This document shows, one piece after another, positions 41,276 to 49,470 of a DNA stretch of 64,000 nt (positions are counted from its first letter, which is position 1; each line of letters begins with the position of its first letter). The stretch covers positions 124,001-188,000 of the forward strand of contig CAJUCN010000001.1 of NCBI GenBank assembly GCA_910585005.1, written 5' to 3'. The stretch is from an uncultured Lachnospiraceae bacterium (GTDB lineage Bacteria > Bacillota > Clostridia > Lachnospirales > Lachnospiraceae). The notes beneath the pieces were generated by a model that ran no database searches, was not told the origin of the DNA, and saw only the letters and a list, made by a program, of their open reading frames with translations. Both the position numbers and the translations under genes were made by a program.

Positions 41276-44200
41276 TCAAAAATTATAAGTGTTTATCATG
41301 TTTTGCAGATAACTTAAATTTTTTACCGCCCTATGAAAATCAGGCATATCCACGGGAAGCGTCAGTTTAAAATGATAGGTCAAATCAACGCAGGAATATG
41401 ATTTCATTACTTCGCAAGAAACCTCGATCAGTTGTAACAAAGCTTCCTCCAGATTGCCTTCCGTTTGCCCTGATAGGATAGAAGTAATTTCACTTACCAA
41501 ATTTTTTACTGTATCCTCTTTTGCATAAACGGAAAGACCACCAATCAGATCCAGTGCCCATTCTAGTGTCTGGCCTTTGTCTAAACCATAAAAAGCCTGC
41601 ACAACAATTAATATAACCGTAAAATCAGAAGACCCTATTCGTTTCAGTTTCTTTGATAACTCCGGCAGCCACTGACTAATGCAAAGACCTAAGCGAAATA
41701 CCATGATTCCAAATGTCTCCAACCCCTTTATGCTTTCCATCTCCTTATCACACACAGTTTCACACATGCTTGAAATGATTTCTTTTTGTGACTGTTCATT
41801 CCTTTCTGATAAGATCACAGATTCACATGCGGCTAAAAATTGGCAGATTATCGTTTCATGATTTCCTTTTTCCTTAACCAAAACTTTAAAACACTTGTAA
41901 AATTTCTCTCTTAAAATCAAATCGGAAAACGCACATCCTAAGCGAAGACTATGGGCATATATTTTAGCGAATTCCTCATTACCCACATTATTCCTATACA
42001 TTTTTTCAAACAATCCTATGATTTCAGATTGTTCTGATTCTGTATAATCATTCCATGTTTGCATCAATGCAGCGCCGAAAACCACTGTAAATTCTTGATA
42101 ATGATAATCATCCGTTAATTTCATCAATAAACTCTTTATTTGGCTAATCCTACATCTAAAATCCGGGAAGAAACCAGCCTTATTTCCTTTCATCATCAAG
42201 GTGGTAAGCGATAAAAAAAACGGATAAGAAAAATATGGCATCTCTTTTGTTACATCTACGATAAACGTCAAGATCTCGTACATAGTATTCCTGTATTCAC
42301 CCTGCGTATCCATAAAGTTCCTTACAACTGCTGCAAAAAACGATAACACTTCATAATCTGAATTTTTATCATCTTCCCTCACTTCTAAAGTTCCCTGATC
42401 ATCAAAGGACACTACGCCGCAATTTAGGTATGAAGATAAGCTATCATTATTTATCAATAAAATGAAAATGTCCTTTGCCCATGCGATTTCCTGTTCATTC
42501 ATTTTCTGCACATCTGCATGGTGAAAGATCAATTTTATATAGGCACAATGGTAACAAAGAATCTTCCTGTCGGTTGATGCGCCGGAATCTATGAGACTTT
42601 TCAACTGATCAAAAGTTTTTTGTGCACGAACTGCTTCTTCCTTTGTACCATTTGCAGCCATTTGTAAAATATAATAATTGTGAAGGGCCTGGCAGCATTT
42701 CATTTTTAAGCCTTCACATGGATTTTTCCTATATAAATCATAAATCTCATCCATATAGACTTCAGCGTCAGAAACAGGAAGTTTTATCATAAGGTTATGC
42801 AAAGCCCCCGCATACTGCAAAAGAAAATCTTTTTGTTCATCCTTTTGCACATATTCCTTAATCTCTTTGATATACTCTTTTGTTTGTTCCGCATCGGCTG
42901 AGATTGTCAGTTGCAGTAACAATTCAATCAAATTCCCTATAACACATTTATCAGGCTGTCTTTTCACAAGCATCCGAAGCTCTTCAAGGGCAAAGAAACG
43001 CGTCTGTGAATCCCGCCTGCGGGTTGCTATCGTTAATACGATACTTCCCCACATCATATCTGCAATCCCGTTCCCATCATCCTGATTAATCATTTCTTTT
43101 ATCTCATCTAAAACTTTATTTGATGGGATAGACTTATTGCGCCCCATATACAAGGAATAGGGAATCATGTAACAGGACAACAACTCCTTGGAAATATCAG
43201 GCTTATATAGCAACCCCCATTCCCCCTCAAAAAGTTCTTTAAAGTCTGATTTCTCACTATTAACATAATAATCGCCAATCACGGAAATAAGAAAAGTACA
43301 TGTATAAAAGGGATCATATTGCCATAGCGAAGACATAAGCGTTGGAACAAAATCCTTATCGTCTGCACATTTCTGCATACATTCGCACAATACATGGAAT
43401 TCACCGATCAAAAATGCTTTATTACTGCATAATACACCATTTTTATAATATCCAAGCATTTTCAATTGGCCAAGGATCGTTTCGTATTCTTTGCTGTCAG
43501 TACAAGAACAATATTTCTCAAAATAATCCGTTTTCTTTAACCTGTCTTCTGTCACATTAATTTGGTTAAATATATTGGCAAGTAACATTAAGTTACATGC
43601 TTTGCCATACAAATCAAGCCGGTCAGCAAAACGTACACTCAGCTTTCTGTTTTCTGAATTTTTAATATATTGTAATAAATTTTCTAAATTCCACCGATAC
43701 CAATCTTCCTTTTCCTGCCATGCGTCCAAAAGGAAGAAAAGAAAAAGCGGGCGCATGTATTGATCCAAATATTCAAGCTTCTCAAGAATTTCACTGATCT
43801 CCAACTGACTAATCTGGCATAAATGGCATTTCGCATATTCTAAACAGATATCAGCCAAATCGGATCTATCCGGCTTGTCAAGATAAATCGTTCTGCTTTC
43901 ACGGCTTAATCCAATAGAGTCAAAAACGGCATCAAAATCATTGCGCCGCATTACCTGCATCCATTCTGGTTCCCCTACCAGCATGGAAATAAATTTACTT
44001 TCCGTTTGTTGTTTGGAACCGCCACAACCAATTAAAACGACCACCATTTTCCGCGTTGCCGTTTTATCCCGTATCAGATACTGAAGCCAGCGTGAAGCGC
44101 TTTCGGCAACAAGAGAAATATTATCAATAACGAAAAGGATATTTTTTGGATAACTCCAATCATTGATCCTACGCCACGTCTCATTTTCCCCCATAAAAAA

Positions 44201-45112
44201 GCTGACAGGAAGCCAGACCGAATCCCATTGCTCCCCAGGCAGCTTTTTACTGATTTCATATACAAAACGGCTTTTGCCTATCCCTGATTCACCTGTCACC
44301 ACAATGCATTTAACCAAAGGCTCTGCATTCCTGCCTTCCTTGCACATTTCCAAAAAATTTTGCAGTTCCAGTTCGCGCCCGCAATATGGAAATGAATCCG
44401 GTGATACATCAAATAGATTGCTTAGCTGAGCATCATAATTATATCTGCTTAGATGCGATTCAAGAGACATTCCTCCTGCCTGAAAACCAGTATCAAATGA
44501 CCTTTTGGGAACATCAACGCCAAAAGGGCTTATATTATTCCGCAATAATAATACCGAATGTAATTTAGATAAACCGCTATCTAAAGCAAGCGCTTTATTT
44601 GCATATTGATAGGCAAATTGGTATGTCCTTCCTGCCGCCAATGCCTCATAAAATGTTGATGCAAATACAATTGCACTCTCATCATCAATAGATTCTTCCA
44701 TTCCTATCACACAATTAACATACTTTTGGATTTCTATTGCCTGCACTTCGGAATAGCAGGCATTTAGTACAACACATTCCAGGGATTCCGTAAATAGCGA
44801 AAGAAATTCCGCCAGGCCATCCCCGGAAACAAATTTGCCTGTTCCATCCTGGTCTTCAAAAACCAACCCCTTCTTTCCACCGCCATGTCCGCAAAAATGT
44901 AAGATGTTGGGAGTTCTTTGGGGGTCGGCAAACACCCGCCTTAAATCAGTGACCCGTGCAGCATGAAGCATCTCTATTGTAAAAAAATCCCGATACGGGG
45001 AATATCTGATTGCCTCTTCAATCTCCCGTTTTTCACGTTCTAAACTTAAAAATGATGTTGTTACCGGATTTGCGGAAACTACCAAAATCTTAATTTTGCC
45101 ACAATTACTCAT
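41276..45112 (-). CDS. CHAT protease-STAND ATPase with helical repeats
   Basis: A 1278-residue protein. Residues 1-195 are a CHAT caspase-like domain: ILHFCGHGGG with the catalytic His76 and VVLNACYSE with Cys119. Residues 240-500 are a STAND-type NTPase: Walker A GESGIGKS (274-281), Walker B NILFVIDNIS, and KMVVVLIGCGG. The remaining 750 residues are helical, probably a repeat sensor. This is the plan of abortive-infection proteins in which ligand binding to the repeats drives oligomerisation and opens the protease. The start is ATG 45112 behind GGGGG; an upstream ATG (45145) has no ribosome binding site. A good promoter is at 45159-45187. Confidence 0.85.
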   Translation of the reverse strand: MSNCGKIKILVVSANPVTTSFLSLEREKREIEEAIRYSPYRDFFTIEMLHAARVTDLRRVFADPQRTPNILHFCGHGGGKKGLVFEDQDGTGKFVSGDGLAEFLSLFTESLECVVLNACYSEVQAIEIQKYVNCVIGMEESIDDESAIVFASTFYEALAAGRTYQFAYQYANKALALDSGLSKLHSVLLLRNNISPFGVDVPKRSFDTGFQAGGMSLESHLSRYNYDAQLSNLFDVSPDSFPYCGRELELQNFLEMCKEGRNAEPLVKCIVVTGESGIGKSRFVYEISKKLPGEQWDSVWLPVSFFMGENETWRRINDWSYPKNILFVIDNISLVAESASRWLQYLIRDKTATRKMVVVLIGCGGSKQQTESKFISMLVGEPEWMQVMRRNDFDAVFDSIGLSRESRTIYLDKPDRSDLADICLEYAKCHLCQISQLEISEILEKLEYLDQYMRPLFLFFLLDAWQEKEDWYRWNLENLLQYIKNSENRKLSVRFADRLDLYGKACNLMLLANIFNQINVTEDRLKKTDYFEKYCSCTDSKEYETILGQLKMLGYYKNGVLCSNKAFLIGEFHVLCECMQKCADDKDFVPTLMSSLWQYDPFYTCTFLISVIGDYYVNSEKSDFKELFEGEWGLLYKPDISKELLSCYMIPYSLYMGRNKSIPSNKVLDEIKEMINQDDGNGIADMMWGSIVLTIATRRRDSQTRFFALEELRMLVKRQPDKCVIGNLIELLLQLTISADAEQTKEYIKEIKEYVQKDEQKDFLLQYAGALHNLMIKLPVSDAEVYMDEIYDLYRKNPCEGLKMKCCQALHNYYILQMAANGTKEEAVRAQKTFDQLKSLIDSGASTDRKILCYHCAYIKLIFHHADVQKMNEQEIAWAKDIFILLINNDSLSSYLNCGVVSFDDQGTLEVREDDKNSDYEVLSFFAAVVRNFMDTQGEYRNTMYEILTFIVDVTKEMPYFSYPFFLSLTTLMMKGNKAGFFPDFRCRISQIKSLLMKLTDDYHYQEFTVVFGAALMQTWNDYTESEQSEIIGLFEKMYRNNVGNEEFAKIYAHSLRLGCAFSDLILREKFYKCFKVLVKEKGNHETIICQFLAACESVILSERNEQSQKEIISSMCETVCDKEMESIKGLETFGIMVFRLGLCISQWLPELSKKLKRIGSSDFTVILIVVQAFYGLDKGQTLEWALDLIGGLSVYAKEDTVKNLVSEITSILSGQTEGNLEEALLQLIEVSCEVMKSYSCVDLTYHFKLTLPVDMPDFHRAVKNLSYLQNMINTYNF

Positions 45113-45158
45113 AAATCCCCCATTTTGGAAATGTCTTCCAATCATTTAACATGTAATT

Positions 45159-45187
45159 ATTATAGTAAACAACTTCTATGAAGTAAA
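45159..45187 (-). promoter_or_regulatory. Sigma-A promoter of the CHAT-STAND gene
   Basis: On the minus strand TTTACT (45182-45187), 17 bp, TATAAT (45159-45164). The leader is about 40 nt. The 26-bp palindrome lies 40 bp upstream of the -35. Confidence 0.65.
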
Positions 45188-45227
45188 TCATTACTCTTAA
45201 AAACAATATGATTTTTAAATTACATGC

Positions 45228-45253
45228 ATTTGAATACCTATAGGTATTCAAAT
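45228..45253. promoter_or_regulatory. Perfect 26-bp palindrome, operator candidate
   Basis: The half-site ATTTGAATACCTA (45228-45240) is followed directly by its exact reverse complement (45241-45253). It sits between the divergent CHAT-STAND gene and the XRE gene at 45328, where the XRE dimer could control both. Confidence 0.7.
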
Positions 45254-45327
45254 CACAGACTGATAGTTTCTTCAAAAACATTTATATTATAGATATTATA
45301 GTAAGTGGGAGAGAAGGTAAATACGAA

Positions 45328-45693
45328 ATGTACGATAAGAAAAAAACGAACGAAGAACGCGAATTATACAAAGGTATCGGTAACCGATTGCTAATTAAAA
45401 GAAAGGAATTGCATTATACACAAGAACAAATGGCTGAATTACTTGGTGTCAGTACTGGATTTTATGGAATGATTGAGCGTGGAAAAAAAGCTCCCAGTAT
45501 TGAAAAACTTGTTTTAATTTATGAAAAATTAGGAACAGATATCACCTATTTATTAACAGGGAACGGAAACAATGACCGTGTTATAAATTATGTTGAGAAA
45601 TGTCCGAAAGAAAAACAATATGATTTTCAGCAATTGATAAAATACGCACTGAATCTCGCAGATATTGAGACACTTCATGTTAAAAATAAATAA
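45328..45693 (+). CDS. XRE family helix-turn-helix regulator
   Basis: A 121-residue protein. The HTH is NRLLIKRKELHYTQEQMAEL followed by TGFYGMIERGKKAPSIEKLV and TDITYLLTG; a C-terminal helix (about 85-121) may dimerise. GAGAGAAGG lies upstream of the ATG. It is divergent from the CHAT gene and 28 bp ahead of the TIR/NDT-like gene, which it probably shares a transcript with. Confidence 0.88.
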   Translation: MYDKKKTNEERELYKGIGNRLLIKRKELHYTQEQMAELLGVSTGFYGMIERGKKAPSIEKLVLIYEKLGTDITYLLTGNGNNDRVINYVEKCPKEKQYDFQQLIKYALNLADIETLHVKNK

Positions 45694-45721
45694 GCAACAT
45701 AAGATTGGAGGTTTCCTTTTA

Positions 45722-46945
45722 ATGAATACACAAAAGATTTTCTTAATTACTCCATTAGGTTCTAAACAATCCCCCGAAAGGCAGCATGCCGATAAAATGT
45801 GGAACTCTGTGTTTGAGCCCTTATCTAAAAACTCCTCGTCAGGTAATTTAAAATATAAGTTTATAAGAAGCGACTTATTGCCGGAAAGCGGGGAATCCCG
45901 GATTAAAAGCATTATGGGACATATTCGCGAATCAAGGGGATGTATTGTTGACTTATATAAAATCAATAATCTAAACGTTATTTACGAAGTAGGGCTTGCT
46001 CATTCACAGGGCAAACGCGTTTTTTTCTTACGTTCAGACAAAATTAAAGAAGATGAAATACCATCAGACATCCGATATTATGCGGATTACTATTTCCAAT
46101 ACAATATTGATGTTTTTAATGGAGACGCTTCTTCCGAAGAAATAAGTAATATTTCCAAAAAAGTATTGGACGTTGTCAAGGCTATGATATTGGGAGATAC
46201 AAACAACAATTTATATCGTCCTTATTTTTATCAGCCAACTGAACAATATGTTTCTACTGTATTAGAAGAAATAAATGGAAAAATAAACAACCTGGAAAGA
46301 TTATTAAAAGACTTTGGTACATCAAGCGAAGACGAAAGAACCCTCGCCCAATATATCATAGGGGAAAACGAAGCATTTAAAGCTCTGACCGATGCTGTGC
46401 AAAAATCAAGAATATCTGCAAAAACAACTCGTTTCTCGCCCTACTCTGTTGTGGGAAGACAAAATACTTTCTTTAACGCTATCAATGATTTAATGTCGCG
46501 GGATGTACATCCGGAAACTTTTGAACGCATCATAGCTGCTAACAATATTGAAAAATTTAATGAAATAGCCAAACTTATGGCGAATAATACAGGAAAGGAT
46601 TTTAAAATCTATATTTCCAGAATAGAATACAGCTTTGAGATGGTTGTTATTGATGACGAAATAGTTTTCATACATTTCAGAAAATACATCAATATGGCTG
46701 ACGGTAAGCCCTCTGAACAGCCTATCTCATTGATTACAGCAACTTTAAAGATTGAAAAACGTATCATCGCCAATGAATTTTCAGCCATATTCGACAGTAT
46801 AAAGAATAATTCAAAAGATATCGTTTGTGTCATTGACTGTAATCAACTGACAACAGAAAACTTAGGACAGGAGATGGATAAATATCGGGAACTTTTTAAT
46901 ACGGCCGTGAAGGAATACGAAACCGCAATTAACAAAAAGAATTAA
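45722..46945 (+). CDS. Nucleoside deoxyribosyltransferase/TIR-like protein with C-terminal extension
   Basis: A 407-residue protein. The N-terminal 110 residues have the Rossmann-like plan of nucleoside 2-deoxyribosyltransferase and TIR-like nucleotide-cleaving domains: KIFLITPLGS, SIMGHIRESRGCIVDLY and NLNVIYEVGLAHSQGKRVFF (compare N-x-N-V-x-Y-E-L-G-x-A-H-A-x-G-K). A coiled stretch follows (about 165-195). Residues 250-400 (SPYSVVGRQNTFFNAIN, FEMVVIDDEIVFIHF) look like a phospholipase D-type fold without a clear HKD motif. The start is ATG 45722 behind TTGGAGG. With the XRE gene this looks like a regulated effector; whether it cleaves NAD or only binds nucleotides is open. Confidence 0.65.
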   Translation: MNTQKIFLITPLGSKQSPERQHADKMWNSVFEPLSKNSSSGNLKYKFIRSDLLPESGESRIKSIMGHIRESRGCIVDLYKINNLNVIYEVGLAHSQGKRVFFLRSDKIKEDEIPSDIRYYADYYFQYNIDVFNGDASSEEISNISKKVLDVVKAMILGDTNNNLYRPYFYQPTEQYVSTVLEEINGKINNLERLLKDFGTSSEDERTLAQYIIGENEAFKALTDAVQKSRISAKTTRFSPYSVVGRQNTFFNAINDLMSRDVHPETFERIIAANNIEKFNEIAKLMANNTGKDFKIYISRIEYSFEMVVIDDEIVFIHFRKYINMADGKPSEQPISLITATLKIEKRIIANEFSAIFDSIKNNSKDIVCVIDCNQLTTENLGQEMDKYRELFNTAVKEYETAINKKN

Positions 46946-46958
46946 GAAATAGTAATAC

Positions 46959-47004
46959 GTTCCCCTCTAGGCTGCAAATGACCACCTTGCAGCCTAGAGG
47001 GAAC
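46959..47004. terminator. Long stable hairpin between convergent operons
   Basis: GTTCCC-C-TCTAGGCTGCAA and TTGCAGCCTAGAGGGAAC pair over 18 bp with one bulged base; the loop is 9 bases. No T tract follows on either strand, so it may be a bidirectional terminator of another kind or an RNA-stability element. Confidence 0.55.
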
Positions 47005-47116
47005 TTGAAGGATCATACTCTCAAAATACTTCCGTTTTTTGTATTCTGGAATTGAACTTCCAAAAATTACAGTGTTGTGACTTGCAACCTGAAAGAAAAT
47101 ATGTCATTTCTATCGT

Positions 47117-47659
47117 CTAATCAAATTTATCGCATATCAATTGCCCAGCTTTAAATGCTAAGACCAATAACTCTATCGTCTGCGAATCACATCTTCTGAA
47201 TTTTAAATAATAATATAACGTATCTAAAAAATTTTGAAATGCTTTTTGTTTCTCTCCGACAATCGGCTTACTTATATCATCCCCAAGCAGATAACTGACC
47301 AAACGGGATAAGACAAACTTTTCATTTATATAAATCATCCGGTCATCCTCAAGATCATTTGTAATTAATTGAATTGCTTTTCTTTGAACAAGCCAAAACG
47401 TTTCATATGATTTAATTTTGATTCCGTTCACATGCTCAATTCCCTGATACTTTTTCAAACGATAAATATCTGAAAAATAATCCATCAAAGCCTGCATCAA
47501 AATCATCTGGTTAACCTGTGCAATCGTTTCCAACTTATATACACGAATAAAAGCCTGCATTTCCTCATAGATCTGTTCAAACCGGCCTTTTATTGTATCT
47601 TCGCCAAACTCCACAACAATTTCATCATAATTTACATAAGTATTTTCAATATTCTCCAT
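47117..47659 (-). CDS. Hypothetical helical protein, last gene of the nucleotide-enzyme operon
   Basis: A 180-residue soluble protein, mostly helical (FEQIYEEMQAFIRVYKLETI, QMILMQALMDYFSDIY). No motif is recognised. The start is ATG 47659 (MENIENTYVNY) with GGTGGG upstream, overlapping the small gene before it by 14 bp. The tight overlap suggests that it acts with that 78-residue protein, in the manner of a two-part regulator or toxin-antitoxin pair, but this is inference only. Confidence 0.65.
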   Translation of the reverse strand: MENIENTYVNYDEIVVEFGEDTIKGRFEQIYEEMQAFIRVYKLETIAQVNQMILMQALMDYFSDIYRLKKYQGIEHVNGIKIKSYETFWLVQRKAIQLITNDLEDDRMIYINEKFVLSRLVSYLLGDDISKPIVGEKQKAFQNFLDTLYYYLKFRRCDSQTIELLVLAFKAGQLICDKFD

Positions 47660-47882
47660 ATTTTTCCCACCCATACAAATGAATTACATCATAACAGTTG
47701 CGCGTAAAGAGAAACTGTAAATAATTCTCTAATTCCTGTTCTTCCAATTTTCCATGATGAACCGATGCTGTATTTCCCAGTTTATGATTCCTTATTTTTC
47801 CATCCCTAATCATCTGCATCATCTTACTGCTTGCATTCTTTGTTGCTTCTGTGACAAATTCATTTGCAATAAATGTCTCCAT
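47646..47882 (-). CDS. Small hypothetical protein
   Basis: A 78-residue protein of unknown family. The N-terminus (FVTEATKNASSKMMQMI) is helical, then a basic middle and LEEQELENYLQFLFTRNCYDVIHLYGW. GGGG stands 6 bases before the ATG. It overlaps the next gene by 14 bp and lies 11 bp after the RelA/SpoT gene. Confidence 0.65.
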   Translation of the reverse strand: METFIANEFVTEATKNASSKMMQMIRDGKIRNHKLGNTASVHHGKLEEQELENYLQFLFTRNCYDVIHLYGWEKYGEY

Positions 47883-47893
47883 AATCTACCCCT

Positions 47894-48805
47894 TTAATTT
47901 TTTATAATATTATCCAGACAAGCCATTGGATTTTCCATATTCTGTGCTGGCTTAGCCTTTTGAGCGCCATTACACAGATCTATCACATTTTCCACCTTAG
48001 AAAGTCCTTCAAAACATTTTTCAGCATTCCGCTTTTCTCTATATAACTCTTGATAAAAAGACCCTAATTCATCCACTACTCCTACCAGTTGATTCATAAT
48101 GCCTGCATATCGGCTTAAACGTACATCTGTTTCGTGAAGCGGATATCTTATTTTATGATCCATCTCGCCTAACGCATCTTCAAATAAAGTTCTTAACTGA
48201 AATTCTACACATACCCCATGATATTTCAAAATATAATGTACTGCCCGGTAACTTTGTTTTTTTATAATATGGGAACTTCCCAAATATTTCTCATATATTT
48301 CACATTTATCACCTTCACGAACATGTGCTATTGTCGGTTCTGCCAGATAACAATCATCGTCTCTTGCAAACTCTAAACGATCTCCTTTATCTATATACCA
48401 CTCTGGTACATCTTTAAAGTATGAAAGTATCTTTTCATGTACATTAATCCACTCTTCCTTAAAAATTATCAAACCACGGAATCCAACTAAATCCCTAACT
48501 ATCATCCAATAATTTTCTTCATTAAGATTTTTATATTTCTTATAATTGTCGCCTCTCTTTCTGATAATCTTAGCAATCAAGTGTTCCGGATTTTTTACCC
48601 TCCAATAATACGAATGTAAGCTTAATTCCTTGGGATTCTGAAACAAAGTATCTGTTAATTCCATTCCGATTTTTTGACAACTTGCACAACGATTCTCTAT
48701 ATAATCATTATATATCCCCATCAATACTTCCCATGAAATATCGGCTTGCTCAAACTCATTTTTGCTTATTTTGTATCGCTCAAGAAATTGATCTTTGTTT
48801 TTCAT
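47894..48805 (-). CDS. RelA/SpoT-domain nucleotide pyrophosphokinase
   Basis: A 303-residue single-domain synthetase. RelA/SpoT landmarks are RVKNPEHLIAKIIRKRGDN (basic ATP-binding stretch), MIVRDLVGFRGLIIF, QSYRAVHYILKYHGVCVEFQ and LFEDALGEMDHKIRYP. It should transfer pyrophosphate from ATP to a nucleotide or RNA. Single-domain members next to a hydrolase are known as toxin-antitoxin pairs (toxSAS), and the HD hydrolase gene lies 14 bp upstream. AGGAAAAGAT precedes the ATG. Confidence 0.85.
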   Translation of the reverse strand: MKNKDQFLERYKISKNEFEQADISWEVLMGIYNDYIENRCASCQKIGMELTDTLFQNPKELSLHSYYWRVKNPEHLIAKIIRKRGDNYKKYKNLNEENYWMIVRDLVGFRGLIIFKEEWINVHEKILSYFKDVPEWYIDKGDRLEFARDDDCYLAEPTIAHVREGDKCEIYEKYLGSSHIIKKQSYRAVHYILKYHGVCVEFQLRTLFEDALGEMDHKIRYPLHETDVRLSRYAGIMNQLVGVVDELGSFYQELYREKRNAEKCFEGLSKVENVIDLCNGAQKAKPAQNMENPMACLDNIIKN

Positions 48806-48819
48806 ATCTTTTCCTGGGA

Positions 48820-49467
48820 CTACACCTTATTTCCACCACTATGCAGTGCATTATTAAAATTTATCTTACAAATATGATAAACGTAATCCCTATCCTTTAT
48901 CTTTTTTTGTAGTTGCTGTAATCTCATACGTTCTTCGGGCACATCAATCCAAAGCTTAAGAATTCCATCTGCTCCATATTTTTTATTCACATAACAGTAT
49001 ACCCGCTCAACTTGCTGTTCAAATGTATATTCCTGATAATAAGCTGCTCCAAATAAAATAGAACGCTTCACCACGACCTCAGCATCGAATATCATGTCCG
49101 CTTGGTAAATGATCTTCCCATACAAAGACCTGGGCATCCTTCCCAAAGATTTACTATGGTCTTCTACCGCCTGAGCCATAATCTTCCGTTGCTTTTCCGA
49201 AAACCACTTTAGCAAACGGCCATCTGACTCCAATATTTTTGCAGAATGAAAGCCATGCGCTAATCTTGACTCTCGCATCCCTAAATCATGATAAGCCGCA
49301 ACCACATAAACCATCTCTTTATCCGCATTCGTTTCTTCTGCAAGAAACATACTCTTTTTGATCACCTGCTCAACATGTTCCCGGCCATGGGCTTTATCAA
49401 AATTGCAGTATAAAGAAATAATATTATGATCAACATACTTTTGCAAGTCGCGCCGAACTCCTACCAT
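48820..49467 (-). CDS. HD domain phosphohydrolase
   Basis: A 215-residue metal-dependent phosphohydrolase. HD landmarks are DKAHGREHVEQVI (first His), VVAAYHDLGMRES (HD) and MAQAVEDHSKSLG; a later Asp is in IIYQADMIFDAE. Placed between a kinase-NUDIX gene and a RelA/SpoT synthetase, it may be the antitoxin that hydrolyses the product of that synthetase. AAGGAG stands 6 bases before the ATG. Confidence 0.8.
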   Translation of the reverse strand: MVGVRRDLQKYVDHNIISLYCNFDKAHGREHVEQVIKKSMFLAEETNADKEMVYVVAAYHDLGMRESRLAHGFHSAKILESDGRLLKWFSEKQRKIMAQAVEDHSKSLGRMPRSLYGKIIYQADMIFDAEVVVKRSILFGAAYYQEYTFEQQVERVYCYVNKKYGADGILKLWIDVPEERMRLQQLQKKIKDRDYVYHICKINFNNALHSGGNKV

Positions 49468-49470
49468 AAC

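Noticed and set aside
46959..47004. Long inverted repeat as one end of a mobile element or a CRISPR-like repeat
   Set aside because: It occurs once, its arms face each other over 9 bases and it sits between two convergent operons, which fits a terminator-type hairpin.
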